DNA of 64,000 nucleotides, from contig NZ_JANJGU010000007.1 of NCBI RefSeq assembly GCF_024626525.1, forward strand, positions 1 through 64,000, in the 5' to 3' direction. Position 1 is the first letter of the stretch, and each line of letters starts with the position of its first letter. Made by a program: the position numbers and the translations under genes. Under the pieces are notes generated by a model. It ran no database searches and had not been told where the DNA came from. It was given only the letters and a program-made list of their open reading frames with translations. Shown piece by piece: positions 32,301 through 41,621 of the stretch. Source of the stretch: Lederbergia panacisoli. Its GTDB lineage: Bacteria > Bacillota > Bacilli > Bacillales > Bacillaceae_C.

Positions 32301-33009
32301 GCGCCTGCAAAGTTCTTAATCGGTATGCGTTCATTGCTGTTTCACCAAGATGATCTAGCAAATTATAGTTTGCATATGCACCGACGATCGCGCCAAATCC
32401 AGGAATCAATTGCAACATTTTAACGAAATCAATATAATCTCGATATTCCTGCTGGAACTTTTGCCAATCCATATCCATTAGAAATTGCTTCTCTTCCTCC
32501 CAGTTTTCAATAATATGAAAGGTTTCCTTTCGTTTTTCATCGCTAGAAAAAGCAAGTTGAAAAACGTGAAGTATAAACAAGCGCTCTTCATACTCATTTG
32601 TATCAAAACCATAAATGGCAGCCGCTTCAAATAAAAATTTAATCTCAATGGACAATAATAATGGAAAATCAGCTAAACCGAGCAAAATTCCGCCAGCACC
32701 CGTACCCGCGCCTTCAATAACAGCTGTTTTTCGATAAGTGGACAGCTTTTCTTTAAGTAGTTCGTCCTTCTCATAAAGATTCATACCAAGGGTTTGATGC
32801 TTCTTCGTCGTTACGTTTGATCCGACTAAAGTTGCTTTTACCATGTTTTTAATACTTTCCGTCATAACGGCATGCACTTTTTCAGGAATCAGTTTGTTAA
32901 CTTTCGTTTGCGCTTTTTTCGATATTCGATTAATGAGGCTTGACTGCTTAAGCATTTTTCCTTTCCAAACCTGCAACTCATCCTGTACCTTTATACTATA
33001 TTCAGTCAT
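32296..33009 (-). CDS. EcsC-family protein
   Basis: A 237-aa protein with the EcsC-domain pattern: a basic helical start, then GAGTGAGGILLGLADFPLLL (a glycine-rich hydrophobic hairpin near residues 100-120) and IEIKFLFEAAAIYGFDTNEY. It ends with MLQLIPGFGAIVGAYANYNL. EcsC proteins accompany EcsAB peptidase-linked ABC systems in some bacilli, but orphan copies like this have no known function. Here it is convergent with mprF and downstream of a 55-aa gene on the same strand. Confidence 0.85.
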   Translation of the reverse strand: MTEYSIKVQDELQVWKGKMLKQSSLINRISKKAQTKVNKLIPEKVHAVMTESIKNMVKATLVGSNVTTKKHQTLGMNLYEKDELLKEKLSTYRKTAVIEGAGTGAGGILLGLADFPLLLSIEIKFLFEAAAIYGFDTNEYEERLFILHVFQLAFSSDEKRKETFHIIENWEEEKQFLMDMDWQKFQQEYRDYIDFVKMLQLIPGFGAIVGAYANYNLLDHLGETAMNAYRLRTLQAQ

Positions 33010-33069
33010 ATCCTATCATCCTCTTAAATTTGCTAGTACAAAAGTATACGTAAACTGAACTAAAAAGAT

Positions 33070-33237
33070 TCACTCTATGTGGTGCCGCCGATCTTTTTGC
33101 ATCAATATTACATCGATTTTTGTTTCAATTCTTTGTAGGGTTTGAAGTATTTTTTCATTATAATGAACATCCGCTTTTACTGTGTCTTTACTGTGCACCA
33201 ATGTTTCTTGATAACGACGTACAGATTTCAAATCCAT
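33070..33237 (-). CDS. Small 55-aa protein
   Basis: An ATG at 33237 is preceded by a perfect ribosome site (AGGAGGG, six bases upstream) and opens a 55-residue frame (starting MDLKSVRRYQETLVHSKDTV, ending QKDRRHHIE) that closes with TGA at 33070. The product is a charged amphipathic helix with no signal peptide. It fills most of the gap between the EcsC gene and the broken YhgE gene, on the same strand as both. Not recognised; gene reality rests on the ribosome site and codon-like composition. Confidence 0.6.
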   Translation of the reverse strand: MDLKSVRRYQETLVHSKDTVKADVHYNEKILQTLQRIETKIDVILMQKDRRHHIE

Positions 33238-33320
33238 TATGTCCCTCCTGATTCACTCGTTTGTTCTCAATAAAGAATATAATTTAATCATATAACGAAT
33301 CAGGATGGATTACAACATAA

Positions 33321-35489
33321 TCAATGAAAAAGCCCAGATTCTTTTGACTTTTTTAATAGCGCTTGCGTCTTTTTGCTAAGAGGTTCTTTTAAAAATGTAC
33401 CTAGCAATAAGGCGATTAATCCAAATACGGAAAGAAATAAAATGTCATGCAGCACCCTTTCCAATACAATCCCCCCTACCGATTCTCTCATTAAATCGAC
33501 AGCATAAGTGAATGGTAAAAACGGACTGATGATCCGAAAGAACTTCGGCAGGAGTACGACGGGATAAGTTCCCCCAGAACCCGCAATTTGTAAGACAAGC
33601 ATAATGATCGCCAGCGCCTTTCCTACATTTCCAAAGACTGAAACAAGCGAATAGACAATTAACATGAAAACGAGACAAATAAAAAGTCCAAAAATGACGA
33701 ACCAAAAGGGAGCGCTGACTGATACACGAAGAATAAATACATCTCCCAATGTAACAATAAGTGTTTGTAAAAATCCAATCGTTAAAAAGGTTAAAAACCT
33801 ACCGAAGTAAATTTGTCTTCCTGTATATAGATCATGTTGATGTAGATCAACAGCTAATAGAGAAATGAGCAAAAGTGCACCTACCCAAATGGAAAGCACT
33901 GTATAGAATGGCGTCATGCCTGTGCCATAATTTTTAATCGGGAAAAGTTTATGCTCGTTTAGCTTCACAGGCTCCTCAAAGAAATTACGTTCTGCATTCG
34001 GATCATGTCGGAGTAAATTTATGATTTCATTAATATCTGCTTCACTTTTTACTTTTCGAATTTTGTCCGCAAGTTCTTTTACCTTTGAATTCACATACGG
34101 AAACTGACCATGTGCGTAATCTAACGCCTTTTTACCTTCTTTTAAATTCCCTTGTGTACTTTTTAAAACTCGTTCAACTTCCGTTAAGGTGGATTGAGCC
34201 TCTGTTAAGATCGCTTTCGCATTTGACAAAGTTTTTTTCGCATTCGCTTCATCAGCTAAAATCGTCGGCTCAATCGAATCATTATATTCTTTAATAAAAG
34301 CATCCAATTTTGCGGGAACTGTAGATGCCTTATCTTTTATTGATTCGAGTGTATCTTTAATCTCATGCCTTTTCTGGATCAAAAATTGATTAATATCCGT
34401 TATTTGGCTTCCGACAGTTTGCAAAGCTGCCTTTAATTCACCCGTTTTTGCGATTGACTCATCCAGTTGTTCACTGCCAGCGCCTCCTCCCTGTTCGGTA
34501 TTAATCTGTTTAAGCTTTATTAAAGATAATTCAATCGTATCAATTGTTTGCAGTGCATTATTAAACTGATCCTGCAAGTTTTTTTGTAACTGTTCCCCCT
34601 TGCTTAAATCTATATTTACGTTTTGGGCATTGTTTAAAAAGTTGTTAATATCAGCGGAGATCTTCTGAACCTTCACCACATCCGTTATAATTGTTGGAGC
34701 GATGGCATTCAGCCGGTCTTCAGCTGCTGTTATAAAATCAGTTGTTTTATTAATGGTATCAAGTCCATTATTAGTAAGCTGCCTGACCTCCGGAATTTCC
34801 CCTTCTGCTTTGTTCAGAATGTTCTCTGCTGAAGCTGCGTCGGACAGTGATTCATTTAAAACACGATTGATTTCCGGCAAGTTTTTTTCAAGTATAAATA
34901 TGTAACGCTCGAATCTTTCAATATCCGGTAGATCGCGCTCCAATTCGAGGCCAATCTCATTGAACAAATCAAAAATAACCCCATTTACTGTGGAAATGAA
35001 CTTGCTGCTCACTTGCTCAACAATAAGAGAGGCTCCTTTTTGGGTAATTTTCGGTGAAACCGAATTGATTTTTTCATTAACGTAATATTCCATTTGCGCT
35101 TTTTCTGGTTTAGCAGAAATGACGGTTGCCAATTTTTCAGAGAAATCCTTTGGTATGATAATCACAGCAAAATAATTGCCATAATCGACCTCTTCCATTG
35201 CTTTCTTCCGATTCGTGAAATGCCAATCCATGCTTTTATTTGTTTTTAAAGTCTTTACTAGCTATTTCCCTACATCGATATCCTTATCACGAATTTTAGC
35301 TCCCTGATCCTCATTTACAACTGCAACAGGAAGGTTGCCTGTTTCTGAATACGGGTCCCACATCGCCGCAATATTAAGCCATGCATATAGGGAAGGAAGT
35401 ACAATAAGGCCGCCGATCATAATGGCGGCAGCCCAGTTTGTAAAGATGTTTTTTATGTCATTTGTGTATATCTTTTGGATGCTTTTCAT
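33321..35489 (-). pseudogene. YhgE/Pip-family membrane protein interrupted by an amber codon
   Basis: One continuous frame of about 722 codons is interrupted only by TAG at 35262-35264, after residue 75. Before the stop are the N-terminal TM helix and the YhgE hallmark NLPVAVVNEDQGAKIRDKDI; ten codons after it the frame continues with SMDWHFTNRKKAMEEVDYGN and the rest of the family domain. A long coiled-coil extracytoplasmic region follows (residues 180-490), then a C-terminal block of about five TM helices of ABC-2 type (GRQIYFGRFLTFLTIGFLQT, GGTYPVVLLPKFFRIISPFL). YhgE/Pip proteins are phage-infection or ESX/T7SS-related membrane proteins. The gene is probably inactive, unless the stop is a sequencing error or is suppressed. 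Confidence 0.85.
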
Positions 35490-35559
35490 GATTTATTTAC
35501 CCTTTTTAATGAGATATATGTATTAATTTACCCATTAAAAAGCTATATAACCCGACCAT

Positions 35560-37845
35560 TTAGAAAATCTGAAAGTCCCTCCACTCATCCGGCATCATTT
35601 TTTTATATTTGGGCTGAAGATAGCGATCATCGAAAAGCATAATGATACCTGTATCCGTTTCTGTTCTAATAAGGCGTCCGCCGGCTTGAAGGATTTTATT
35701 CATCCCAGGAAACACATACGCGATATCATAGCCATTTTGTCCATTTCTAGAAAAATAGTCCTTAATTAATTCTCGTTCAAAGCCTATTTGCGGAAGCCCA
35801 ACTCCAACTAAAAAGACACCATTTAACCGATCACCTTTTAAATCGACACCTTCTGAAAAAATTCCGCCAAGCACCGCAAAAGCTAAAAGTGGTTCCTTTT
35901 GATCTGGTTGAAATTTTATTAAAAAATCTTCCCTTTCAAATTCAGACATTCCCGGACCTTGAATAATCGTCCGAATCCCCATATTGCATAACGACCATTC
36001 TTCAAAAACGCGATTCATATATTGATAAGAAGGAAAGAAAATAATATAGTTCCCAGGACTTTTTTTGATGACAGCTTCAAGTGATCGAACAATCGGCAAT
36101 ACGGATCCTTCCCTATCACGATATCTTGTAGATAATGGCTGAACCTTTACATCCGTCTGTTCTTTCGCGAAAGGGGATGGAATCGATACAGTATAATCTT
36201 CTTCTTTGCCTCCGAGCATCATCATGAAATAATGTAATGGAGACAATGTGGCTGAAAAATAGACCCGCGATTTAAATGACTTCCCTGCTTGATAAACTAC
36301 AGTGGAAGGATCCAAACAAAACATTTTGATCATCACTTCATTGCGATTTACTTCAATATATGTGACATATTGTTCGTCATACAGCTTAGCGATGCGCGAC
36401 CAGCTCAAAGCTGCAAAATAAGCATCGAGCAAAGCTTGGGCATCCTCTCTTTCCGACCCCCTCCTTTGTAATACTTGCTCCGCATCTTCAATGAATTTTT
36501 CAACAAGCTCATTAAATTCTTCATCTATTTCTTGTAAAACTTGATATTGTTCACCATCCGACTGCTTCCTGAGACGAATGAAAAAATCATTTATTAACTT
36601 TGCAGATTCAAAAACCTGACTAGGTTTATACAAACGCTTTAATTCTAAGAACATCCTTTTCTCCAAGCTCGCTGAATACATATCTCTTGCTCGATCAACT
36701 AAGTTGTGCGCTTCATCGACTAGAAGGACCGTCTGTTTTTTTGTCTCATCAAACATACGTTTCAATGATACACGTGGATCAAAAATATAATTATAATCGC
36801 AAATAACAGCATCCGAGGCGTATGCTAACTCCAACGAATATTCAAATGGGCACACCATGTGCTTTCTTGCGTATGTCTCAATAACTTTTCTAGACATCTC
36901 TGTCTCATTTGAAAGAATATCAAGTACAGCATCATTAATCCTGTCGTAAAAGCCATCCGCAAAAGGACAATGTTCTTTTGTACATATTTTATCTTCGGTA
37001 AAACAGATTTTATCTTTCGCCGTAATGGTGACTGATTTCACATTCAAACCTTTATTCACCATTAATCGAAATGCTTCCTCCGCTGTTTGACGAGTTGTGG
37101 TTCTGGCTGTTAAGTAGAAAATTCTCTTGAGGTCTCCTTCTCCGATTGCTTTTACAGCAGGAAATAAGGTAGAAACCGTTTTTCCAATCCCTGTAGGAGC
37201 TGTTGCAAATAATGTTTTTTTCTCTACGATTGTTTTATATACTGAGGCCGCTAATTGCCGTTGACCGTTTCTATATGATTCATATGGGAATTGAAGATTA
37301 CGAGCGCTTTTTTTCAACTCTCGTTCATGTTCCTTTATCCACTTCGCATAAGGAGCATAGCTCTCTAAAAGTGTAAACATAAAATCTTCTAATTCTTGAA
37401 AGCTATAACTTTTTCTAAATTTCTTCGTCTCTTCCGATTCTTTTTGAAAATAAGTGAGCTGGACATTCATTTCTGTGAGGTCATGCTGTTTTATGTACAT
37501 ATAGGCATAACATTTCGCCTGAGCCCAGTGAACAGGATATGTATCTTCTGTAATGTCCCGAAGATTTCCAGATGTCGATTTGATTTCATCAATAGTAAAT
37601 CCTTCTTTTGTACGAAGTAATCCATCACATCTTCCCTCAATAACAAAAAGGAGATGATCATAAACCATCTCAGTTTGAAGAAACACTTCACTTTCAGCAT
37701 CTTCATCATAATTTTTTTGAATTTTGCGATGTGCTTTCGTTCCCTCAGTCAATGTACTAGCACTTCTAAAGCCTGATTCAATGCTTCCGCTTCGGTATAC
37801 ATATTCTACAAGGGGACGCACGGCTATTTTTATTTGATCATCCAT
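35560..37845 (-). CDS. DinG/XPD-type Fe-S helicase with N-terminal PD-(D/E)XK domain
   Basis: A 761-aa superfamily 2 DNA helicase. Residues 1-190 resemble a Cas4/RecB-type nuclease domain (GRCDGLL and FTIDEIKST supply D and ExK). The helicase core follows: Walker A ATAPTGIGKT (about 220), a Cys set for a 4Fe-4S cluster (CFTEDKICTKEHCPF and HMVCPFEYS), DEAH in LLVDEAHNLVDRARDMY, and the C-terminal motif VI GGRLIRTETDTG. XPD/DinG helicases unwind 5' to 3' and act on D-loops, R-loops or G4 DNA in repair. AGGTGAG precedes the start. The fused nuclease-like domain is known from Firmicutes relatives. Confidence 0.9.
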   Translation of the reverse strand: MDDQIKIAVRPLVEYVYRSGSIESGFRSASTLTEGTKAHRKIQKNYDEDAESEVFLQTEMVYDHLLFVIEGRCDGLLRTKEGFTIDEIKSTSGNLRDITEDTYPVHWAQAKCYAYMYIKQHDLTEMNVQLTYFQKESEETKKFRKSYSFQELEDFMFTLLESYAPYAKWIKEHERELKKSARNLQFPYESYRNGQRQLAASVYKTIVEKKTLFATAPTGIGKTVSTLFPAVKAIGEGDLKRIFYLTARTTTRQTAEEAFRLMVNKGLNVKSVTITAKDKICFTEDKICTKEHCPFADGFYDRINDAVLDILSNETEMSRKVIETYARKHMVCPFEYSLELAYASDAVICDYNYIFDPRVSLKRMFDETKKQTVLLVDEAHNLVDRARDMYSASLEKRMFLELKRLYKPSQVFESAKLINDFFIRLRKQSDGEQYQVLQEIDEEFNELVEKFIEDAEQVLQRRGSEREDAQALLDAYFAALSWSRIAKLYDEQYVTYIEVNRNEVMIKMFCLDPSTVVYQAGKSFKSRVYFSATLSPLHYFMMMLGGKEEDYTVSIPSPFAKEQTDVKVQPLSTRYRDREGSVLPIVRSLEAVIKKSPGNYIIFFPSYQYMNRVFEEWSLCNMGIRTIIQGPGMSEFEREDFLIKFQPDQKEPLLAFAVLGGIFSEGVDLKGDRLNGVFLVGVGLPQIGFERELIKDYFSRNGQNGYDIAYVFPGMNKILQAGGRLIRTETDTGIIMLFDDRYLQPKYKKMMPDEWRDFQIF

Positions 37846-37893
37846 TTTCTCACCTATTTTAATGGGATATATCTATTGTAGCACATGCGTTCG

Positions 37894-38400
37894 TTATTTA
37901 TAATAATCAATTTTTCGTTTGAGAGTGAAAAATACATACAAATAAAGAATAAAAACTAGTCCCACTAAGCTTGCGGCGATTATTTGAAAGACATACCCTT
38001 TCCAAGTAGCAATTAAACCGGCTTGACATCCCAACAAGGCAAGAAACATCACTAAATAAAATTGAATCATCCGTTGAAATGTTTCTTTCACTGACTCACG
38101 ATCGGAATATATTTTTTTAATATTTTCCTGATTAGCGGGCATTCGGAAATAATGAAACTTTTGAATAAATGATTCAACATGGTCCCAGCCTGCATCCTTA
38201 TATAATTGAAAATAGTCGTCATCCGCATCACGAAAATCAATTTGATAGACATATGAATAGTTAGGTTCTTCCTCGAAATAATACATTCCTAAACGATATT
38301 TAGTAAAATGCAGTCCTTTTTGAGACATTTCTGTAAGCCATTGTTCCTCTTTATGAACATTAGAGGGGGTAAATAACTTAAATTTTTTGACTGTCATCAT
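37894..38400 (-). CDS. DUF2812-family membrane protein
   Basis: A 168-aa protein. The N-terminal DUF2812 domain (FKLFTPSNVHKEEQWLTEMS, then GLHFTKYRLGMYYFEEE and YVYQIDFRD) is cytoplasmic, followed by two TM helices at about residues 110-130 and 138-160. These proteins are almost always encoded next to PadR regulators and are presumed to be the regulated sensor or effector. The start is ATG 38400 or 38397, both behind GGAGGG. The gene overlaps the PadR gene, so the pair is translationally coupled. Confidence 0.85.
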   Translation of the reverse strand: MMTVKKFKLFTPSNVHKEEQWLTEMSQKGLHFTKYRLGMYYFEEEPNYSYVYQIDFRDADDDYFQLYKDAGWDHVESFIQKFHYFRMPANQENIKKIYSDRESVKETFQRMIQFYLVMFLALLGCQAGLIATWKGYVFQIIAASLVGLVFILYLYVFFTLKRKIDYYK

Positions 38401-38731
38401 GTTCACCCTCCATTTCTTTAATGATGCCACTCGCATTTCTTACGAGAGATTCAAGGCGCTTGTATTCCATCTGGAGAACTTCTTTACCGAGTGGAGTAAG
38501 AAGGTAATACTTGCGTCTATCCTCCTTATCTACATCCGCTTTTGCAATAATCTTTTGTTTCTCGAGCTTTCCTAGCGCCCCGTACAACGTTCCCGGTCCC
38601 ATCGTGACCTCTCCATGACTTATTTCTTCAACATCCTGCATAATCGCATATCCATGCCGCACTTCCCTTAGCGACAACAATATATAATAAGTCGCTTGTG
38701 ATAGCGGTAAATAATCTTCAATTTGTTTCAT
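38378..38731 (-). CDS. PadR-family transcriptional repressor
   Basis: A 117-aa winged-helix regulator (LSQATYYILLSLREVRHGYA, VTMGPGTLYGALGKLEKQKI, DRRKYYLLTPLGKEVLQ). It is the first gene of a pair with the DUF2812 protein, the standard PadR-DUF2812 module. A near-perfect dyad of ATATATCG half-sites sits 48-70 bp upstream of its start and is the likely autoregulatory operator. Confidence 0.9.
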   Translation of the reverse strand: MKQIEDYLPLSQATYYILLSLREVRHGYAIMQDVEEISHGEVTMGPGTLYGALGKLEKQKIIAKADVDKEDRRKYYLLTPLGKEVLQMEYKRLESLVRNASGIIKEMEGEHDDSQKI

Positions 38732-38778
38732 CCAAATTCACCTGCTTTTATATATCGTCTATTGCTATATCGCGTATC

Positions 38779-38801
38779 AATATATCGTTTAACGATATAT
38801 T
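38779..38801. promoter_or_regulatory. PadR operator-like palindrome
   Basis: An 11-bp arm AATATATCGTT, one central T, and the arm AACGATATATT, without mismatch. Further TATATCG half-sites lie at about 38750-38772, giving a cluster. Its position upstream of the PadR gene, and PadR proteins' preference for AT-rich dyads, suggest autorepression. Confidence 0.6.
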
Positions 38802-38846
38802 AGCAAATTGTATTTATCTTTGCAATATGTTTTTTAAAAATGGGCA

Positions 38847-38878
38847 TAAAAAAGGACTGAAGCAGCTAGCCCAGTCTT
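38847..38878 (-). terminator. Terminator of the AHSA1-like gene
   Basis: AGGACTG pairs with CAGTCTT (one G-U pair), with an inner AGC/GCT stem, followed by T-rich sequence on the minus strand. Confidence 0.65.
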
Positions 38879-38890
38879 AATGTAATGTTG

Positions 38891-39370
38891 TTATTTGGTT
38901 ATTTCACCCACAGCTTCAACATACTTAGGATACCACTTCTCCCACTCCGCTTTACGATTTTGTATAGTTCTTCCGTCTAGTAATGCACTAATCACATCAA
39001 GACACACATGCCATCCTGCTAGGTCTCTCGGTGTGTGGTCTGTTATTTTATTAATCTTTTCTTTTAATATGAACTGACATCCTGCTGAGTCTGGATGTAA
39101 TTCAAATCGCACGACATCATCCGCCCAGGTGAATTCTAATACAGAATGAATTTTTAATTCAAGGATAGGCATTTCTATGAGATTCCCATCTCCCATATTA
39201 AAAGTATATGCCCCACCTTCGCGAAGATCCTTTACACGAAGTTCAGAAAACCATTGAGGTAATTTATCGTTGTCCGTCAACATGCCCCATACATTTCCCA
39301 CTGGATGATTTAAGAAGCGATTAAATTGAGCTAGGTAACCGCGTTCTGTTTTTAGTAGTTTAGCAAGCAT
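38891..39370 (-). CDS. SRPBCC-domain (AHSA1-like) protein
   Basis: A 159-aa START/SRPBCC fold protein of the AHSA1 type: FNRFLNHPVGNVWGMLTDND and LPQWFSELRVKDLREGGAYT at the start, LEFTWADDVVRFELHPDSAG in the middle, and AGWHVCLDVISALLDG with the C-terminal helix. Such proteins bind hydrophobic ligands in a deep cavity; the ligand is unknown. Monocistronic on the minus strand. Confidence 0.85.
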   Translation of the reverse strand: MLAKLLKTERGYLAQFNRFLNHPVGNVWGMLTDNDKLPQWFSELRVKDLREGGAYTFNMGDGNLIEMPILELKIHSVLEFTWADDVVRFELHPDSAGCQFILKEKINKITDHTPRDLAGWHVCLDVISALLDGRTIQNRKAEWEKWYPKYVEAVGEITK

Positions 39371-39522
39371 TGTGGTTCCTCCATTATTTTGTAAATAATT
39401 TTACGTTTATTAGTGTACCCCAGCAAAAAGATATGTACAGGATAAAACAAAGAGAAAGGATAGAAATGAACCAAGTACTGTCTGATTTCTAGGTGGAACC
39501 CGTTTATGTGATTGTCACTGCA

Positions 39523-40023
39523 TTATATCCCCAATCGAAAGGCTTTAACTACAATCCCATCATCTGCCGGCACAAAATCATATTGTGGCAAGTGCTCAAA
39601 GCCGTGTTTAGTGTAAAGCTGGATCGCCTGTTTCATAAACTCTCCAGTATGTAGTCCAATAAATTTGTGATTTTTGGCTTTAGATCTTCTTATGCATTCA
39701 GCAATTAAGGCGGAAGCTATACCTTTGCCACGATTTTCAGGAGTAACGGCAAGCATTCGGATTTCTGGATAATCTAACTCTTCTACTTTACCCTCATATG
39801 CATCTGTTTTAGCAGGAAACAAGACGACACTACCGACTATTTTTTCATCCAGTTCACACACTATCAGTTCAACACCATCCTGGCGTTCAGCTTCTGAAGA
39901 AATAGCCTGCCTCAGCGCTTGCCAATGCGCAGCTGGAATTGCCGCTGAATGCTCCGCATAAGCAGCCACTCGTTGCTCGCGAATAAAATCTAATTCATCT
40001 AGTTTTGCATCACGAATTTTCAT
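39523..40023 (-). CDS. GNAT-family N-acetyltransferase
   Basis: A 166-aa acetyltransferase with acetyl-CoA motif A (IRMLAVTPENRGKGIASALI) and motif B (IQLYTKHGFEHLPQYD). The substrate is unknown. It lies 12 bases after the stop of the broken GST-family gene and may have been co-transcribed with it. Confidence 0.85.
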   Translation of the reverse strand: MKIRDAKLDELDFIREQRVAAYAEHSAAIPAAHWQALRQAISSEAERQDGVELIVCELDEKIVGSVVLFPAKTDAYEGKVEELDYPEIRMLAVTPENRGKGIASALIAECIRRSKAKNHKFIGLHTGEFMKQAIQLYTKHGFEHLPQYDFVPADDGIVVKAFRLGI

Positions 40024-40035
40024 GTTTGATTCCCC

Positions 40036-41075
40036 CTACCCTTTTAGCAAAAACTTTTCTTTTTTATTGCTTAGTTCCGCGCGGTTATGTTCCGTATGCC
40101 ATAATGATGTGTCTGGTCCTTTTGGAAGAATATTCACTTCTCCTTTTCCGGGATCAATCGTAATCGATAGGTAATAATGTCGCTTTATCGCATCAAAACC
40201 AGTTGTCTCACCAAACCCAACAGTCTGGTACAAATCACGCGCATATCCCCATAAGTTCGTAAACTCACGGATTAGATTTCGATTTGTTCGAAAGGCGGAA
40301 TAGTAAGCGGCATCAAAGCGAACCAATGTCGTATATAAGGCACATCCGAATCGGTAATAAAATCCCCAAATAAGAAACGACTCTTTGATAGGCGTTCCTC
40401 TAATTCATCTAATCTAGCAAACAATGTACCGTAGGCTTGTTCATAGGCCTCCTGCGAACGGGCAAATCCACATTTGTACACTCCGTTGTTTACATCATGA
40501 AAAATAACCTCATTCAATGCGTCAATCTCTGCGCGCAAATCACTAGGATATAAATCTGGAGCATTTTCCTTATGGAAAGGAGCCCAGACTGTTTCAAAGT
40601 AGTTAGTGAGTTTAAAATAATCATTGTTTACTGCTTTTTTCGTTTCAAGATCCACCATCACTGGCACCGTTGGTCTCCCTGAATAATCAGGATCTGCATT
40701 CTTATAAACTTCACTAACATACTGAACACCAAGAACAGGATCCACTCCATGATCATCTAAGGAAAATTCCCAATCAACACGCTCTATTCTTGGCCTCATC
40801 GGACTTACTTTCCCTAAGCTAATTGCATTTTCCAATCCAAGAATTTTACGAACAATAACAGAGCGGTGTGCCCAAGGACATGCATCTGACCAAAGCAAGC
40901 GATAGCGTCCAGCCGCAACAGGCAGCTCATCAAAATTATTACCAAAAGGAGTTGTAAACCGATTCGTTTGCCGGGTGAAAGAACCGTCCGCTTTTATTTC
41001 AGCCGGCTTTTTGGATGAATGATTGCTAGATTCATTGGGAATTGCACAACTTATTGTATGATCTTTTTCTGTCAT
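40036..41075 (-). pseudogene. Xi-class glutathione transferase (glutathionyl-hydroquinone reductase-like), frameshifted
   Basis: The first 245 residues read as a normal YqjG/ECM4-type enzyme: the catalytic LLWSDACPWAHRSVIVRKIL, then NPDYSGRP-like NADPDYSGRPTVPVMVDLET and the helical C-domain up to FGDFITDSDV. The homologous continuation LYTTLVRFDAAYYSAFRTNR lies in another frame. Comparison of the junction suggests loss of one base in an Arg codon near 40339-40340 (GTGCC where GTGCGC is expected). Restored, the protein would have about 346 aa. As read, the first frame ends 22 residues later. It would reduce glutathionyl- or other thiol-hydroquinones. Sequencing error is the alternative to real inactivation. 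Confidence 0.85.
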
Positions 41076-41374
41076 CTATCTCTCTCCCTCAAGACTTTAG
41101 TTAATACAAAGTAACTCCATGTGTTTAATGTAATTTAGCCATTCTCTACATCATACGTCAAGGGGAAAAGCTTATGACATTATGGTGCATAGGAGAGAAA
41201 TCATTTTTTATATAGAACCTTTTTAGGATTCATGATTATAAAAGCCACCGTAACTTTGGATGATCAATTAACCCACCTTGGCCCCTTAATTTTACATTTA
41301 TACAGGAGCTTTGGAAGCCCCTTCTGATTGCAAAATTGAAGTAGAAAGAGTTCCGAATCCGGAAAGGTCCTTGA

Positions 41375-41540
41375 TGGACAAAAACATACACTTCTTCTAG
41401 CATTTGTCCAACATGCGGCTCTTGATGGACAAAATTACACCTTTCTTCCAGCATTTGTCCAACATCCGCTCCTTGGTGGACAAAATCTTGCTTTTCCTCA
41501 TACAGTTGTCCATCATCCATTCACCGATAGACAAATCAGT
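41375..41540. repeat. Second 51-bp hairpin repeat array
   Basis: Three units at 51-bp spacing (TGGACAAA at 41375 and 41426, and its TGGACAAA variant at 41477) plus a decayed fourth. Each contains TGGACAAA followed about 25 bp later by TTGTCCA, an inverted repeat able to form a hairpin. The sequence is unrelated to the array at 21264 but has the same period and hairpin design. A 94-codon open frame crosses it; I do not call a gene. The 300 bp to its left (from 41076) hold nothing I recognise. Confidence 0.75.
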
Positions 41541-41581
41541 GTATTCACCAAACATTTGCAACAGAGGTTAAACAAAATTAG

Positions 41582-41608
41582 AAAAAACGGTGAGGAAGAT
41601 CCCCACCG
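41582..41608 (-). terminator. Terminator of pfeT
   Basis: CGGTGAGG (41588-41595) pairs with CCCCACCG (41601-41608), one G-U pair, five-base loop, then six Ts on the minus strand, 14 bp after the pfeT stop. Confidence 0.85.
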
Positions 41609-41621
41609 CTTCAAAGGAATA

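Noticed and set aside
35262-35264. Programmed recoding at the YhgE stop
   Set aside because: The codon is TAG, not TGA, no stimulatory structure is evident and no pyrrolysine genes are seen; a nonsense mutation or sequence error is simpler.
41236-41520. 94-codon frame over the TGGACAAA repeats
   Set aside because: Repeat-driven open frame without a ribosome site; the repeated DNA forms hairpins.
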